A stretch of DNA of 64,000 bases, taken from Gammaproteobacteria bacterium (ex Lamellibrachia satsuma) (lineage in GTDB: Bacteria > Pseudomonadota > Gammaproteobacteria > Chromatiales > Chromatiaceae). Where the stretch lies: assembly GCA_019623805.1 (NCBI GenBank), contig CP053680.1, positions 3,078,001-3,142,000 of the forward strand, read 5' to 3'. Position 1 is the first letter of the stretch; the number at the start of each line of letters is the position of its first letter. Below, piece by piece: positions 1 to 9,645 of this stretch. The notes beneath the pieces are model-generated. The model was not told the origin of the DNA. It saw only the letters and a program-made list of their open reading frames with translations, and made no database searches. The position numbers and the translations under genes are program-made.

Positions 1-643
1 CTGCCTCAAATATGATCAGAAAAAAAGTGGCCGCATCAAACCGCAGTTTGCAGTTGAGACACTGCACAAGGTGACCGGGGGCGATGCCTTCGTTGCCTCG
101 GATGTGGGACAGCACCAGATGTTTGCGGCCCAGTTCTATGTGTTCGACAAACCCCGTCGCTGGGTCAACTCCGGCGGTCTCGGCACCATGGGTTTTGGCC
201 TGCCTGCAGCGATGGGCATCCAGATCGCCCACCCCAAGGCGGAGGTTGCCCTGATCACCGGCGAGTCGAGCATTCAGATGTGTATTCAGGAGCTTGCAAC
301 CTGTCTGCAGTACAATCTGCCGATCAAGATACTGCTGCTGAACAACGGTTATATGGGCATGGTGCGGCAGTGGCAGGAGTTCTTCTATGACAGCCGCTAC
401 GCTCAATCGACCATGGACGTGACGCCTGATTTCGTCAAGCTGGCGGAGTCCTACGGTCATGTCGGTATGCGGATCGAGGATCCTGCAAAGCTGGAGGGGG
501 CGATGAAGGAGGCCTTTGCCATGAAGGATCGTTTGGTGTTTATGGATGTGGTGGTCGATCCGGAAGAGAATGTCTTCCCGATGATCGCAGCGGGCAAGGG
601 CCACCACGAGATGTACCTGTCACCTGAGAGCGAGCTGGTCTGA
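1..643 (+). CDS. ilvB: Acetolactate synthase large subunit, C-terminal part (5' end outside window)
   Basis: Catalytic subunit of acetohydroxyacid synthase, which condenses pyruvate (or pyruvate plus 2-ketobutyrate) in the first common step of valine, leucine and isoleucine synthesis, using thiamine diphosphate. The reading frame is open from base 2 and gives the last 213 residues or so, the C-terminal ThDP-binding domain. The segments [15 protein letters not shown] and [14 protein letters not shown] match the E. coli IlvI type closely. The usual GDGS metal/ThDP motif reads GESS here (bases 259-270), with Glu in place of Asp and Ser in place of Gly. The stop codon shares one base with the start of the small-subunit gene, so the two are translationally coupled. 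The family is certain; the catalytic effect of GESS is unknown. Confidence 0.95.
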   Translation, partial: CLKYDQKKSGRIKPQFAVETLHKVTGGDAFVASDVGQHQMFAAQFYVFDKPRRWVNSGGLGTMGFGLPAAMGIQIAHPKAEVALITGESSIQMCIQELATCLQYNLPIKILLLNNGYMGMVRQWQEFFYDSRYAQSTMDVTPDFVKLAESYGHVGMRIEDPAKLEGAMKEAFAMKDRLVFMDVVVDPEENVFPMIAAGKGHHEMYLSPESELV

Positions 644-1134
644 TGCGACATATCATTTCTATTCTGATGGAAAACGAGTCCGGCGCGCTCTCCCGGGTAT
701 CCGGCCTGTTTACCGCCCGTGGTTACAATATCGAGTCACTTACCGTGGCGCCGACCCAGGACCCCAGCCTCTCCCGGCTTACCCTGGTGACTAGTGGCAG
801 CGAGGAGATCATCGAGCAGATCACCAAGCAGCTCAACAAACTGATCGATGTGGTGAAGCTGGCGGATCTCTCCGAAGGCATCCACATCGAGCGGGAGATG
901 ATGATGATAAAGCTGCGCGCCGAGCGCACCCAGCGTGAGGAGATCAAGCGACTGGTGGAGATCTTCCGCGGCAAGATCATCGATGTCACCGACACCAGCT
1001 ATATCGTCGAGCTGACAGGCGTGTCCTGTAAACTCGATGCCTTTGTCGAAGCGGTGAACGACGATCTGATTGTCGAGATGGTGCGCACCGGCCCATCGGG
1101 CATTGCCCGTGGTCCAAAGGGGCTTGGTATCTAA
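643..1134 (+). CDS. ilvN: Acetolactate synthase small regulatory subunit
   Basis: Regulatory subunit that activates the large subunit and confers valine feedback inhibition. It has 163 residues, the same length as E. coli IlvH, and begins [19 protein letters not shown], the ACT-domain signature with the effector-binding NESGALSRV loop. A second C-terminal ACT-like domain follows from about residue 80 (the FRGKIIDVT segment). The start is fixed by the one-base TGATG overlap with the upstream subunit. ilvC lies 121 bases downstream behind a dispersed hairpin and a possible promoter, so ilvBN and ilvC may be partly independent transcripts. Confidence 0.96.
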   Translation: MRHIISILMENESGALSRVSGLFTARGYNIESLTVAPTQDPSLSRLTLVTSGSEEIIEQITKQLNKLIDVVKLADLSEGIHIEREMMMIKLRAERTQREEIKRLVEIFRGKIIDVTDTSYIVELTGVSCKLDAFVEAVNDDLIVEMVRTGPSGIARGPKGLGI

Positions 1135-1143
1135 AAGCCAAAG

Positions 1144-2272
<1,129 letters not shown>

Positions 2273-2290
2273 TCCGGTAACAGTGAAAGA

Positions 2291-2324
2291 AAAAGCCGCC
2301 TGTGGAGACGCAGGCGGCTTTTTT
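2291..2324 (+). terminator. Intrinsic terminator after ilvC
   Basis: An 11-bp GC-rich stem (2292-2302 pairing with 2311-2321) with an 8-base loop is followed by a run of T. It lies 20 bases after the ilvC stop and closes the ilv unit. Confidence 0.92.
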
Positions 2325-2468
2325 ATGCTTGATTGATATGAATGCTCGGCCGCAAGCTTGGATGTATTGAGAAGTTACCGTGCTTTTGTGTTCTTGGCGG
2401 TGAGATAAGTGTTTCCTGATGGAGATTAGGTGCTGGGCAAAAATCAGCCAACCTGATCTGCTTCCCTT

Positions 2469-2477
2469 TGCTAGAAT
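2469..2477 (+). promoter_or_regulatory. Extended -10 promoter abutting dnaE
   Basis: TGCTAGAAT is an extended -10 element (TGn plus TAGAAT). With normal spacing, transcription would start near 2484, only about 3 bases before the dnaE ATG. No Shine-Dalgarno sequence exists between them, so the dnaE mRNA is predicted to be leaderless or nearly so. No good -35 box is visible. Confidence 0.45.
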
Positions 2478-2486
2478 TCCAGCCCC

Positions 2487-5400
2487 ATGGAACCCGCTTT
2501 CATCCATCTCCGCGTTCACTCTGAATACTCCCTGGTCGATGGCCTGGTACGGGTAAAGCCGCTGGTCGCCAGGCTGGTGGAGATGGGTATGCCCGCGGTG
2601 GCGCTCACCGACCAATGCAACATGTTTGCCCTGGTGCGTTTCTATCAGGCGGCGCTGGGTGCCGGGGTGAAACCTATTACCGGGGTGGATGTCTGGATCC
2701 GCAACCCGGAGGATGCCAACACACCTTTTCGATTGCTCCTGTTGGTGCAGAATCAGGTCGGTTATAACAATCTCACCCGCCTTGTCTCCCGCAGTTACCG
2801 GGAGGGCCAACACCTTGGCCGCCCGATGTTGGAACGGGAGTGGCTGGAGGGTAATGCAGATGGCCTGATTGCCCTCTCCGGTGGGCGTGAGGGGGATCTG
2901 GGCCGGGCGCTGCTCGCTGGGAATGAGGAGGAGGCGCAGCGCCTGCTGGCAGAATGGCTGAGGCTGTTTGGTGATCGCTACTATCTGGAGCTGACCCGAA
3001 CCGGCAGGTCGGAGGAAGAAGCCTGTCTGCACGCCAGCGTGGCACTGGCGGAGAAGTATGATGTGCCGGTGGTGGCGACCAACGATGTCCGCTTTCTCTC
3101 CCCGGAGGATTTTGAGGCCCATGAAGTCCGGGTCTGCATCCACGATGGACGAACCCTGGATGATCCCCGCCGTCCCAGGCTCTACAACGAACAACAATAT
3201 CTGCGCAGTTCAGAGGAGATGCAGGCGCTGTTCTCCGATATTCCTGAAGCACTGGAAAACTCGGTTGAGATCGCTCGCCGCTGTAATATTGAGCTGACCC
3301 TGGGCAAGAACTACCTGCCCGATTTCCCCATCCCGGAAGGGATGACCATTGATGAGTATTTTGCCGCAGAGTCCCAAAAGGGGCTGGAGTGGCGGCTTGA
3401 ACAGATCTTCGATACGACGGCTGCGGAGTTCAGCAATCAGCGCAAGGTCTACGATGAGCGGCTGCAGATCGAGCTGGGTGTCATCAACAACATGGGGTTT
3501 CCGGGTTACTTTCTGATCGTGGCTGACTTTATCCAGTGGGCCAAGGACAACGACATCCCGGTGGGACCTGGGCGCGGCTCCGGTGCAGGTTCCCTGGTCG
3601 CCTATGCGCTGAAAATCACTGATCTCGATCCTATCGAGCACGAACTGCTGTTTGAACGATTCCTCAATCCTGAGCGTGTCTCCATGCCCGACTTCGATGT
3701 CGACTTCTGCATGGACAAGCGTGACCGGGTGATCGACTACGTGGCGCGTACCTACGGCCGTGATTCAGTCTCCCAGATCATCACCTATGGCTCCATGGCG
3801 GCGAAGGCGGTGGTGCGGGATGTGGGGCGGGTGCTGGGACATCCCTACGGTTTCACCGATCGGGTGGCGAAGATGGTGCCCTTCGAGATCGGCATGACGC
3901 TGAAAAAGGCGCTGGAGGAGAGCGAGGATCTCAAGCAGGCCTACGAAACCGACGAGGAGGTCACTGAGCTCATCAAGATGGCAAGAAAACTGGAGGGGTG
4001 CGCGCGCAACGCCGGCAAGCACGCCGGTGGCGTGGTGATCTCTCCCGGCCTGCTCACTGACTTCACTCCGCTCTATTGCGAGGCCAGCGGTGAAGGTCTG
4101 GTGACCCAGTTCGACAAAGATGACGTGGAGAAGGTCGGGCTGGTGAAGTTCGACTTTCTCGGACTGCGCACCCTTACCATCGTCGACTGGGCGTTGAAAA
4201 CGGTGAACGCCGGTCGTGCTGCAATCGGAGAGGAACCCATCGATATCACCGCCATCGATATGGCGGACGAGGCGGCTTTCAAGTTGCTGTTGAGCGCAGA
4301 GACTACGGCCATATTCCAGCTTGAATCCCGGGGTATGAAGGAGCTGGTTAAAAAGCTCAAGCCCGACTGTTTCGATGACATTACCGCCCTGGTCGCCCTG
4401 TTTCGTCCAGGTCCGCTGCAATCGGGCATGGTGGATAACTTCATCGCCCGCAAGCATGGCAAGGAGAAGATCTCCTACCCTGATGCCAACTACCAGCATG
4501 AATCGCTGAAACCGATTCTTGATGCTACCTATGGCGTCATCCTCTACCAGGAGCAGGTCATGCAGATTGCCCAGGTGTTGGCGGGTTACTCCCTCGGCGG
4601 CGCTGACATGCTGCGTCGGGCGATGGGTAAGAAGAAGCCTGAGGAGATGGCCAAGCAGCGGGCGGTGTTCAAGGAGGGGGCTGAGAAGAACGGCGTCGAT
4701 CCCGATCTGGCGATGAAGATCTTCGACCTGGTGGAGAAGTTCGCGGGTTATGGCTTCAACAAGTCCCACTCTGCAGCCTACGCGCTGGTCTCGTACCAGA
4801 CCATGTGGCTCAAGGCGCACTACCCAGCGGCTTTCATGGCGGCGGTCTGCTCCGCTGACATGGACAATACTGACAAGGTGGTGCCTCTGATCGAGGAGTG
4901 CCGGCGCATGAAGCTCAAGTTGGAGCCCCCTCAGGTCAACATCTCCGAATACAAGTTCACTATCGATGGTGAAAACAAGGTGGTCTATGGCCTGGGCGCA
5001 ATCAAGGGCGTGGGTGAATCGGCCATCGAATGTATCGTCCAGGAGCGCAAGGATAACGGCGCTTTTAAGGATATCTTCGAATACTGCCGTCGTATCGATT
5101 TGAAACGGGTCAACCGGCGGGTGCTGGAGTCCCTGGTTCGGGCGGGTGCGCTGGATGGGCTGGGCGCCAACCGGGCGACGCTGATGATGCAGCTGCCCCT
5201 GGCGCTGAAAATGGCGGAGCAGCACCATGAGGACTTGGCGCGGGGGCAGAATGACCTCTTCGGCATGAGTGATCCCCAACCCGCCACGGCAAACGAGCCA
5301 CAGGTGGTGCCCGACGATGTGGAGGAGTGGGAGGACGAACAGCGTCTCCAGGGCGAGAAGGAGACCCTAGGACTCTATCTCACCGGCCATCCCATCGACC

Positions 5401-6020
5401 GTTACGAGGCCGAGCTGCGGCAGATTGCCGGGACCAGCATTGCCGATCTCTCGCTGGATAGCGGGTCGGGAAATGGTGGCGGTGGGCGTCGTCGTGGTGT
5501 ACCCGTCGTAGTGGCGGGACTGGTGGTGCAGACCAGCCACCGGCAGACCCAGCGGGGTTATATGGGAACACTGTTGCTGGATGATCGCAGTGGCCGCATC
5601 GAAGCCACGCTGTTCAATGAAACCTATGAGTCCTATCGTGACCTGCTGGCCACAGACCGGATTCTGGTGGTTTCCGGCAGCCTGAACTATGACGAATACC
5701 GGGGAGGGCTGAACATTCGGGTGGATAATGTGCTGGCGTTTGAACAGGCGCGGGCGCTCTATGCGGGCCATCTGGGTCTGAATGTCCAGCTCAGCGGCAG
5801 TGATGCAGGCAGTTTCTGCCATGAACTGCTGCAGTTGCTGTCACCCTTCACCGGCGGAACCACCGGGATCAAATTGCACTACCGCTCAGCCAGAGCCGAA
5901 GGCGATATCGTCCTGGGACAGGAGTGGCGGGTCAATCCGGTCGATGAACTGCTGCGGCGCCTGGAGCGGTTTCTGGGGAAGGGAAGTGTCAGCGTGGTCT
6001 ACAATAAACGGTCGCGTTGA
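2487..6020 (+). CDS. dnaE: DNA polymerase III alpha subunit
   Basis: Replicative DNA polymerase catalytic subunit of the pol III core. It has 1177 residues, close to the usual 1160. The N-terminal PHP domain starts FIHLRVHSEYSLVDG. The palm holds the catalytic aspartates in PDFDVDFCMDKRD (about residues 400-412), and the third acidic residue lies in the KFDFLGLRTL segment near 555. A helix-hairpin-helix region, an OB fold (about 980-1080) and a tau-binding C-terminus follow. The start agrees with E. coli (HLRVHS context) although it has no ribosome site. The order dnaE-accA-tilS matches the enteric arrangement. No intein or frameshift is seen. Confidence 0.98.
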   Translation: MEPAFIHLRVHSEYSLVDGLVRVKPLVARLVEMGMPAVALTDQCNMFALVRFYQAALGAGVKPITGVDVWIRNPEDANTPFRLLLLVQNQVGYNNLTRLVSRSYREGQHLGRPMLEREWLEGNADGLIALSGGREGDLGRALLAGNEEEAQRLLAEWLRLFGDRYYLELTRTGRSEEEACLHASVALAEKYDVPVVATNDVRFLSPEDFEAHEVRVCIHDGRTLDDPRRPRLYNEQQYLRSSEEMQALFSDIPEALENSVEIARRCNIELTLGKNYLPDFPIPEGMTIDEYFAAESQKGLEWRLEQIFDTTAAEFSNQRKVYDERLQIELGVINNMGFPGYFLIVADFIQWAKDNDIPVGPGRGSGAGSLVAYALKITDLDPIEHELLFERFLNPERVSMPDFDVDFCMDKRDRVIDYVARTYGRDSVSQIITYGSMAAKAVVRDVGRVLGHPYGFTDRVAKMVPFEIGMTLKKALEESEDLKQAYETDEEVTELIKMARKLEGCARNAGKHAGGVVISPGLLTDFTPLYCEASGEGLVTQFDKDDVEKVGLVKFDFLGLRTLTIVDWALKTVNAGRAAIGEEPIDITAIDMADEAAFKLLLSAETTAIFQLESRGMKELVKKLKPDCFDDITALVALFRPGPLQSGMVDNFIARKHGKEKISYPDANYQHESLKPILDATYGVILYQEQVMQIAQVLAGYSLGGADMLRRAMGKKKPEEMAKQRAVFKEGAEKNGVDPDLAMKIFDLVEKFAGYGFNKSHSAAYALVSYQTMWLKAHYPAAFMAAVCSADMDNTDKVVPLIEECRRMKLKLEPPQVNISEYKFTIDGENKVVYGLGAIKGVGESAIECIVQERKDNGAFKDIFEYCRRIDLKRVNRRVLESLVRAGALDGLGANRATLMMQLPLALKMAEQHHEDLARGQNDLFGMSDPQPATANEPQVVPDDVEEWEDEQRLQGEKETLGLYLTGHPIDRYEAELRQIAGTSIADLSLDSGSGNGGGGRRRGVPVVVAGLVVQTSHRQTQRGYMGTLLLDDRSGRIEATLFNETYESYRDLLATDRILVVSGSLNYDEYRGGLNIRVDNVLAFEQARALYAGHLGLNVQLSGSDAGSFCHELLQLLSPFTGGTTGIKLHYRSARAEGDIVLGQEWRVNPVDELLRRLERFLGKGSVSVVYNKRSR

Positions 6021-6033
6021 ATGACTCGGTTAT

Positions 6034-6125
6034 TGTCATCTCGACCGTAGGGAGAGATCTCAAGCAGCGGAGTACTAACTCGTTGTTGTGGGGGTATGAG
6101 ATTTCTCCCTACGGTCGAAATGACA
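6034..6125. repeat. 92-bp element with long terminal inverted repeats (copy 1)
   Basis: The ends are inverted repeats of about 29 bases: TGTCATCTCGACCGTAGGGA at the left and the imperfect complement ending in TCGAAATGACA at the right, around a roughly 30-base core. A second copy of almost the same size and ends lies at 59581-59670. It has no coding capacity. It behaves like a non-autonomous MITE- or REP-type element in the dnaE-accA gap and could also fold into a long hairpin in the dnaE transcript. Confidence 0.85.
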
Positions 6126-6213
6126 GGTTTCTCTTTTCATTCAAGACTTCCCTGGGGGTCTGGACCTCTAGTTGAGACTGTCCTAAAAAAAACATTTCCG
6201 GTATAGTCCGCGC

Positions 6214-7173
6214 ATGGATCTGAATTTTCTCGAATTTGAGCAGCCGATCGCCGAACTTGAGGCGAAAATCGAAGAGCTTCGCCTGGTGGGCGACGACAAT
6301 GAGATCAACATTCAGGACGAGATAACCCGTCTTGAAAGCAAGAGCCGTACACTCACGGAGTCGATCTTCTCCGGCCTTAAACCCTGGCAGATATCCCAGC
6401 TCGCCCGACACCCCCAACGTCCCTATCTGCTGGATTATATCGGCCTGATATTCGACGAGTTCCATGAACTCCACGGCGACCGCGCCTTTGCCGATGACCA
6501 TGCCATTGTTGGCGGTCTCGCGCGTATCGATGGTCAGCCGGTAATGGTGATCGGCCAACAGAAAGGCCGTGATACCAAGGATAAGCTGCATAGAAATTTC
6601 GGCATGCCCCGTCCCGAAGGCTATCGCAAGGCACTGCGGCTGATGGAGATGGCGGAGCAGTTCCAACTGCCGATCCTCACCTTTATCGACACGCCCGGTG
6701 CCTATCCCGGGGTGGGTGCCGAAGAGCGCGGACAGAGCGAGGCAATTGCCAGAAACCTGAAGGTGATGTCCGGTCTGCGTACCCCGATCATCTGCACCGT
6801 GATCGGTGAAGGTGGATCCGGCGGGGCATTGGCCATCGGTGTTGGAGATCGGGTGATGATGCTGGAATACAGCACCTATTCTGTGATCTCGCCGGAAGGG
6901 TGTGCTTCCATTCTGTGGAAGAGTGCAGAAAAGGCCCCCCTTGCCGCAGAGGCAATGGGTATCACCTCTGATCGACTGAAAGAGTTGAATTTGATCGATG
7001 AGATCATTCCCGAACCTCTAGGCAGCGCCCACAGGGACTTGGAGACGATGTCAAAGAATCTCAAGCACTCCCTGCTGGAGGGGTTGGAGAATCTGCGCAG
7101 CATGGCCATCGACAAACTGCTGGACACCCGCTATCAGCGGCTGATGCAGTACGGTCAGTTCAGCGGAGAGTAG
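6214..7173 (+). CDS. accA: Acetyl-CoA carboxylase carboxyltransferase subunit alpha
   Basis: Alpha half of the carboxyltransferase that moves the carboxyl group from carboxybiotin to acetyl-CoA, giving malonyl-CoA for fatty acid synthesis. It has 319 residues, the same as E. coli. The N-terminus [19 protein letters not shown] fixes the start. The crotonase-like core has [30 protein letters not shown] and [15 protein letters not shown]. No Shine-Dalgarno is visible; a TATAGT hexamer at 6202-6207 ends 6 bases before the ATG, so leaderless transcription is possible here too. tilS begins 22 bases after the stop. Confidence 0.98.
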   Translation: MDLNFLEFEQPIAELEAKIEELRLVGDDNEINIQDEITRLESKSRTLTESIFSGLKPWQISQLARHPQRPYLLDYIGLIFDEFHELHGDRAFADDHAIVGGLARIDGQPVMVIGQQKGRDTKDKLHRNFGMPRPEGYRKALRLMEMAEQFQLPILTFIDTPGAYPGVGAEERGQSEAIARNLKVMSGLRTPIICTVIGEGGSGGALAIGVGDRVMMLEYSTYSVISPEGCASILWKSAEKAPLAAEAMGITSDRLKELNLIDEIIPEPLGSAHRDLETMSKNLKHSLLEGLENLRSMAIDKLLDTRYQRLMQYGQFSGE

Positions 7174-7195
7174 TTCCTCTTTTCCGCCATCCTGT

Positions 7196-8575
7196 ATGGA
7201 ATTTTCTCCGGCCCGCCTGCTTGAAGGGATGCCGCAACTGCCCCGTTCCGGTGACTGGCATGTCGCCTTTAGCGGTGGTCTCGATTCGACAGTTTTACTA
7301 CACGCGCTTGTTTGTATTCGCGACCGGACTCCCGGTGAACTCAAAGCCATCCATATTCATCACGGACTCCAGTCTGAAGCGGATGCCTGGGGTGAGCACT
7401 GCCGTGATTTCGCGGCAGCCCTCGATGTCTCCTATCAGCAGATCAATCTGGCGCTGACTCCGTCCGCAGGCGAGAGTATCGAGGCGCTGGCGCGTGAGGG
7501 GCGCTATCGGGTTTTGGCTGATCTGCTGCAGCCCGATGACTGGCTGCTTACCGCCCAACATAAGGATGACCAGGCAGAGACCCTGCTGCTGCAACTGCTG
7601 CGCGGCAGCGGGCCCGCTGGTCTGGCGGCGATGGCTAAAACGTCCCGGCTTGGAAACGGGTGGCTGCAACGTCCCCTGCTCGGTTTTACCCGGCAAGCAC
7701 TCGAAACCTATGCGCAGCGCGAAGGTTTGATCTGGGTGGAGGATCCCAGCAACTGCGACCTCGAATTTTCCCGAAACTATCTGCGTCATGAAATCATACC
7801 GCTTATTCAGGTGCACTGGCCCGCTGCCAGTGCGACGCTTTCACGAAGTGCGGGGCTCTGTGCCGATGCCCAGGTGCTGATCGATGAGCTGGCGGCGGAA
7901 GATCTGCAGCGGTGCCGTGGTTCAGCGTCCGGAAGGTTGTCGGTGAAAGCGCTCAGTCGACTCTCTGAGCCGAGAATCCGCAGTCTGCTGCGGCATTGGG
8001 TTCTGGCGCAGGAAGGTGCGGCAGCGCCCGGTTATCGGCATCTTCAGCGCATGTTGGATGAGTGCGTACTGGGACGTGCGGACGCCAACCCGCTGGTGGG
8101 CTGGGGTGGGATGGAGGTGCGCCGTTATCGGGATGACCTTTTTCTTGGTCCCCGGCTGCTCCCCCATGATGCTGGATTATGCCTGAGTTGGAATGGTGAA
8201 GCGGCGTTGACACTGCCGTCCGGCTTGGGAAAGCTGGAGGTCTCTCTCTCCGAACATGGAGTCGATGCGGAAGCGTGGCAAAACGGTCGTATCGAGGTGA
8301 GATTCCGCCGGGGCGGTGAGCGTTGTCGCCCGGCAGGTGACAGTTTTCACCGTCCCCTGAAGCAGTTGTTTCAGACCTGGGGTGTACCGCCCTGGTTGCG
8401 GGATCGTATCCCCTTGATCTTCCTGGATGAGGAGTTGGCGGTTATTCCCGGATTTACCGTTTGCCAGCCTTTTGCGGCGGCAGAGGAGACCGCTGCGGTG
8501 CAGCCGTATTGGAGCGGTTCTCTATCCAGAAACCTGGCACTAAATGCACAGAAAAGCAGGCCCGATCAAACGTAG
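7196..8575 (+). CDS. tilS: tRNA(Ile)-lysidine synthetase
   Basis: Converts the wobble C34 of tRNA-Ile(CAU) to lysidine so that it reads AUA. It has 459 residues: an N-terminal PP-loop ATPase domain with HVAFSGGLDSTVLLHAL (about residues 21-37), then the RNYLRHEIIPLI helix, and a C-terminal tRNA-binding domain with RFRRGGERCRP. It follows accA closely on the same strand and has no clear ribosome site. The last codons and the TAG stop lie inside a hairpin repeat (8561-8584). The family is clear; the start is the only in-frame ATG that keeps the complete PP-loop domain. Confidence 0.95.
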   Translation: MEFSPARLLEGMPQLPRSGDWHVAFSGGLDSTVLLHALVCIRDRTPGELKAIHIHHGLQSEADAWGEHCRDFAAALDVSYQQINLALTPSAGESIEALAREGRYRVLADLLQPDDWLLTAQHKDDQAETLLLQLLRGSGPAGLAAMAKTSRLGNGWLQRPLLGFTRQALETYAQREGLIWVEDPSNCDLEFSRNYLRHEIIPLIQVHWPAASATLSRSAGLCADAQVLIDELAAEDLQRCRGSASGRLSVKALSRLSEPRIRSLLRHWVLAQEGAAAPGYRHLQRMLDECVLGRADANPLVGWGGMEVRRYRDDLFLGPRLLPHDAGLCLSWNGEAALTLPSGLGKLEVSLSEHGVDAEAWQNGRIEVRFRRGGERCRPAGDSFHRPLKQLFQTWGVPPWLRDRIPLIFLDEELAVIPGFTVCQPFAAAEETAAVQPYWSGSLSRNLALNAQKSRPDQT

Positions 8576-8645
8576 CGGATCGGGCATTCCGGGATTGACG
8601 TGATCTTTGAGGTTGCCGGTTCCGCTACGCTTGAACCGGCCTACG
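8561..8645. repeat. Paired REP-like hairpins between convergent tilS and the DUF692 gene
   Basis: The first hairpin pairs 8561-8567 with 8578-8584 (CCCGATC and GATCGGG around AAACGTAGCG). The second pairs 8615-8622 with 8633-8640 (GCCGGTTC and GAACCGGC around CGCTACGCTT) and ends CTACG, a minus-oriented copy of the CGTAGG family. The TAG stop of tilS (8573-8575) lies in the first, and the TAG stop of the minus-strand gene (8641-8643) is the tail of the second. The pair resembles a bipartite REP unit and may end transcription from both sides. Confidence 0.75.
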
Positions 8646-9477
8646 TCTGGCTGGCAATAGCCCTGGCTTGTTCCAATTCTTTAACCATCTCCTCCAGAGG
8701 TGGAATATCATCATTGCGTTCGATCATGGTGGCAATCTTACCGACATGTTTCAGGGTGTCGCGGTAGAGTTGCCAGATTGGATCTGACTTTAGCGCTTCT
8801 GCAGGATCGACCTGGTGTTCCACATTGCTGGCCGGCGGGGCGAGATGAATCTGCCGGATGCGCTGGGCAGGCAGGTTGCGCACAAATGTCATTGGTTCCA
8901 GCCCCAGTTTGTTGCAGTTCGACAGGACATTGTTCAGATCCAGCAGGATCAGCGAGTCGGAGGCTTCGGCAACTGCCGTCATGAAATCCCACTCCGGCAT
9001 CTGATTGCCGCTCTCCTGATGATAGGCCGAGATATTCTCCAGCATGAGGCGTCTGCCCAGTCTCTTCTGAACCTCGCGAATACGAGGGATCAGGTGATCG
9101 ATCATCTCAAGCGTTCTGGGCAGGGGACGCAGATCATAGCTGTGGGACTGGCCCGGCAGGGTCCAGCAGAGGTGGTCGGAAATCGCGCTGGGTTCCACGC
9201 GCTGCATTAGGGTTTTGAGTTGTTTGATATAAGCCCCATCCAGCGGATCCGGTCCCCCAATTGAGAGTCCCGCGCCGTGCATGAGCAGGGGATATTCAGC
9301 GCGGATTTGCAGTAGCTGATCCATCGTTTCTTCATCGGCATCCAGATAGCTGTCAGAGAGAATCTCGAACCAGTCCACGGCCGGACGCTGTACTATGACC
9401 GGCCTGACCAGCTCGCGCCGCAAGCCTAGGCCAAAGCCGGGATCAGTTCTATTTTTGGCAGGATCGTCGATAGTCAT
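8641..9477 (-). CDS. DUF692 (UPF0276, MNIO superfamily) protein
   Basis: 278 residues when started at the ATG at 9477; an upstream GTG at 9504 would add 9. The sequence has the DUF692 pattern of a TIM-barrel metal enzyme: GFGLGLR, WFEILSDSYLD, LLMHGAGLSIGG, ISDHLCW, LMLENISAYHQ, LLLDLNNVLSNCNK, RQIHLAPP. Conserved His, Glu and Asp residues would hold two or three irons. Some relatives (MbnB and similar enzymes) oxidise cysteines in small precursor peptides with a partner protein. Neither a partner nor a short Cys-containing precursor is seen nearby, so the substrate is unknown. A TATAAT hexamer lies at 9508-9513 on this strand; with it as -10, the ATG at 9477 would have a short leader, which favours this start. 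Confidence 0.85.
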   Translation of the reverse strand: MTIDDPAKNRTDPGFGLGLRRELVRPVIVQRPAVDWFEILSDSYLDADEETMDQLLQIRAEYPLLMHGAGLSIGGPDPLDGAYIKQLKTLMQRVEPSAISDHLCWTLPGQSHSYDLRPLPRTLEMIDHLIPRIREVQKRLGRRLMLENISAYHQESGNQMPEWDFMTAVAEASDSLILLDLNNVLSNCNKLGLEPMTFVRNLPAQRIRQIHLAPPASNVEHQVDPAEALKSDPIWQLYRDTLKHVGKIATMIERNDDIPPLEEMVKELEQARAIASQT

Positions 9478-9580
9478 GATTGGAGCATCTGTTGGGACCA
9501 GCACTAGTATTATACCGATTTGTGCTTGATTGGTACCGCCTTGAAATCGAGAGATGGCCCCCCATTTATAGACATGATAA

Positions 9581-9623
9581 TAGGGCCAACGCTGGGCATC
9601 CGCATAGTGTTAACAGGTCCTAA
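9581..9623. repeat. Short dispersed element shared with 61.86 kb (copy 1)
   Basis: The core GGGCATCCGCATAGTGTTAA at 9594-9613 and the following CAGGTCCTAAT match 61874-61905 at all but a few bases. The ends TAGGGCC and GGTCCTA are inverted, so the unit can fold. It lies between the divergent DUF692 gene and trxC and may overlap their promoters. Confidence 0.7.
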
Positions 9624-9645
9624 TAATTTTTCGGGGATTGAGTTC

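Noticed and set aside
2487-6020. Possible intein or fusion in dnaE
   Set aside because: The length and domain order fit the normal enzyme, with no splice motifs.
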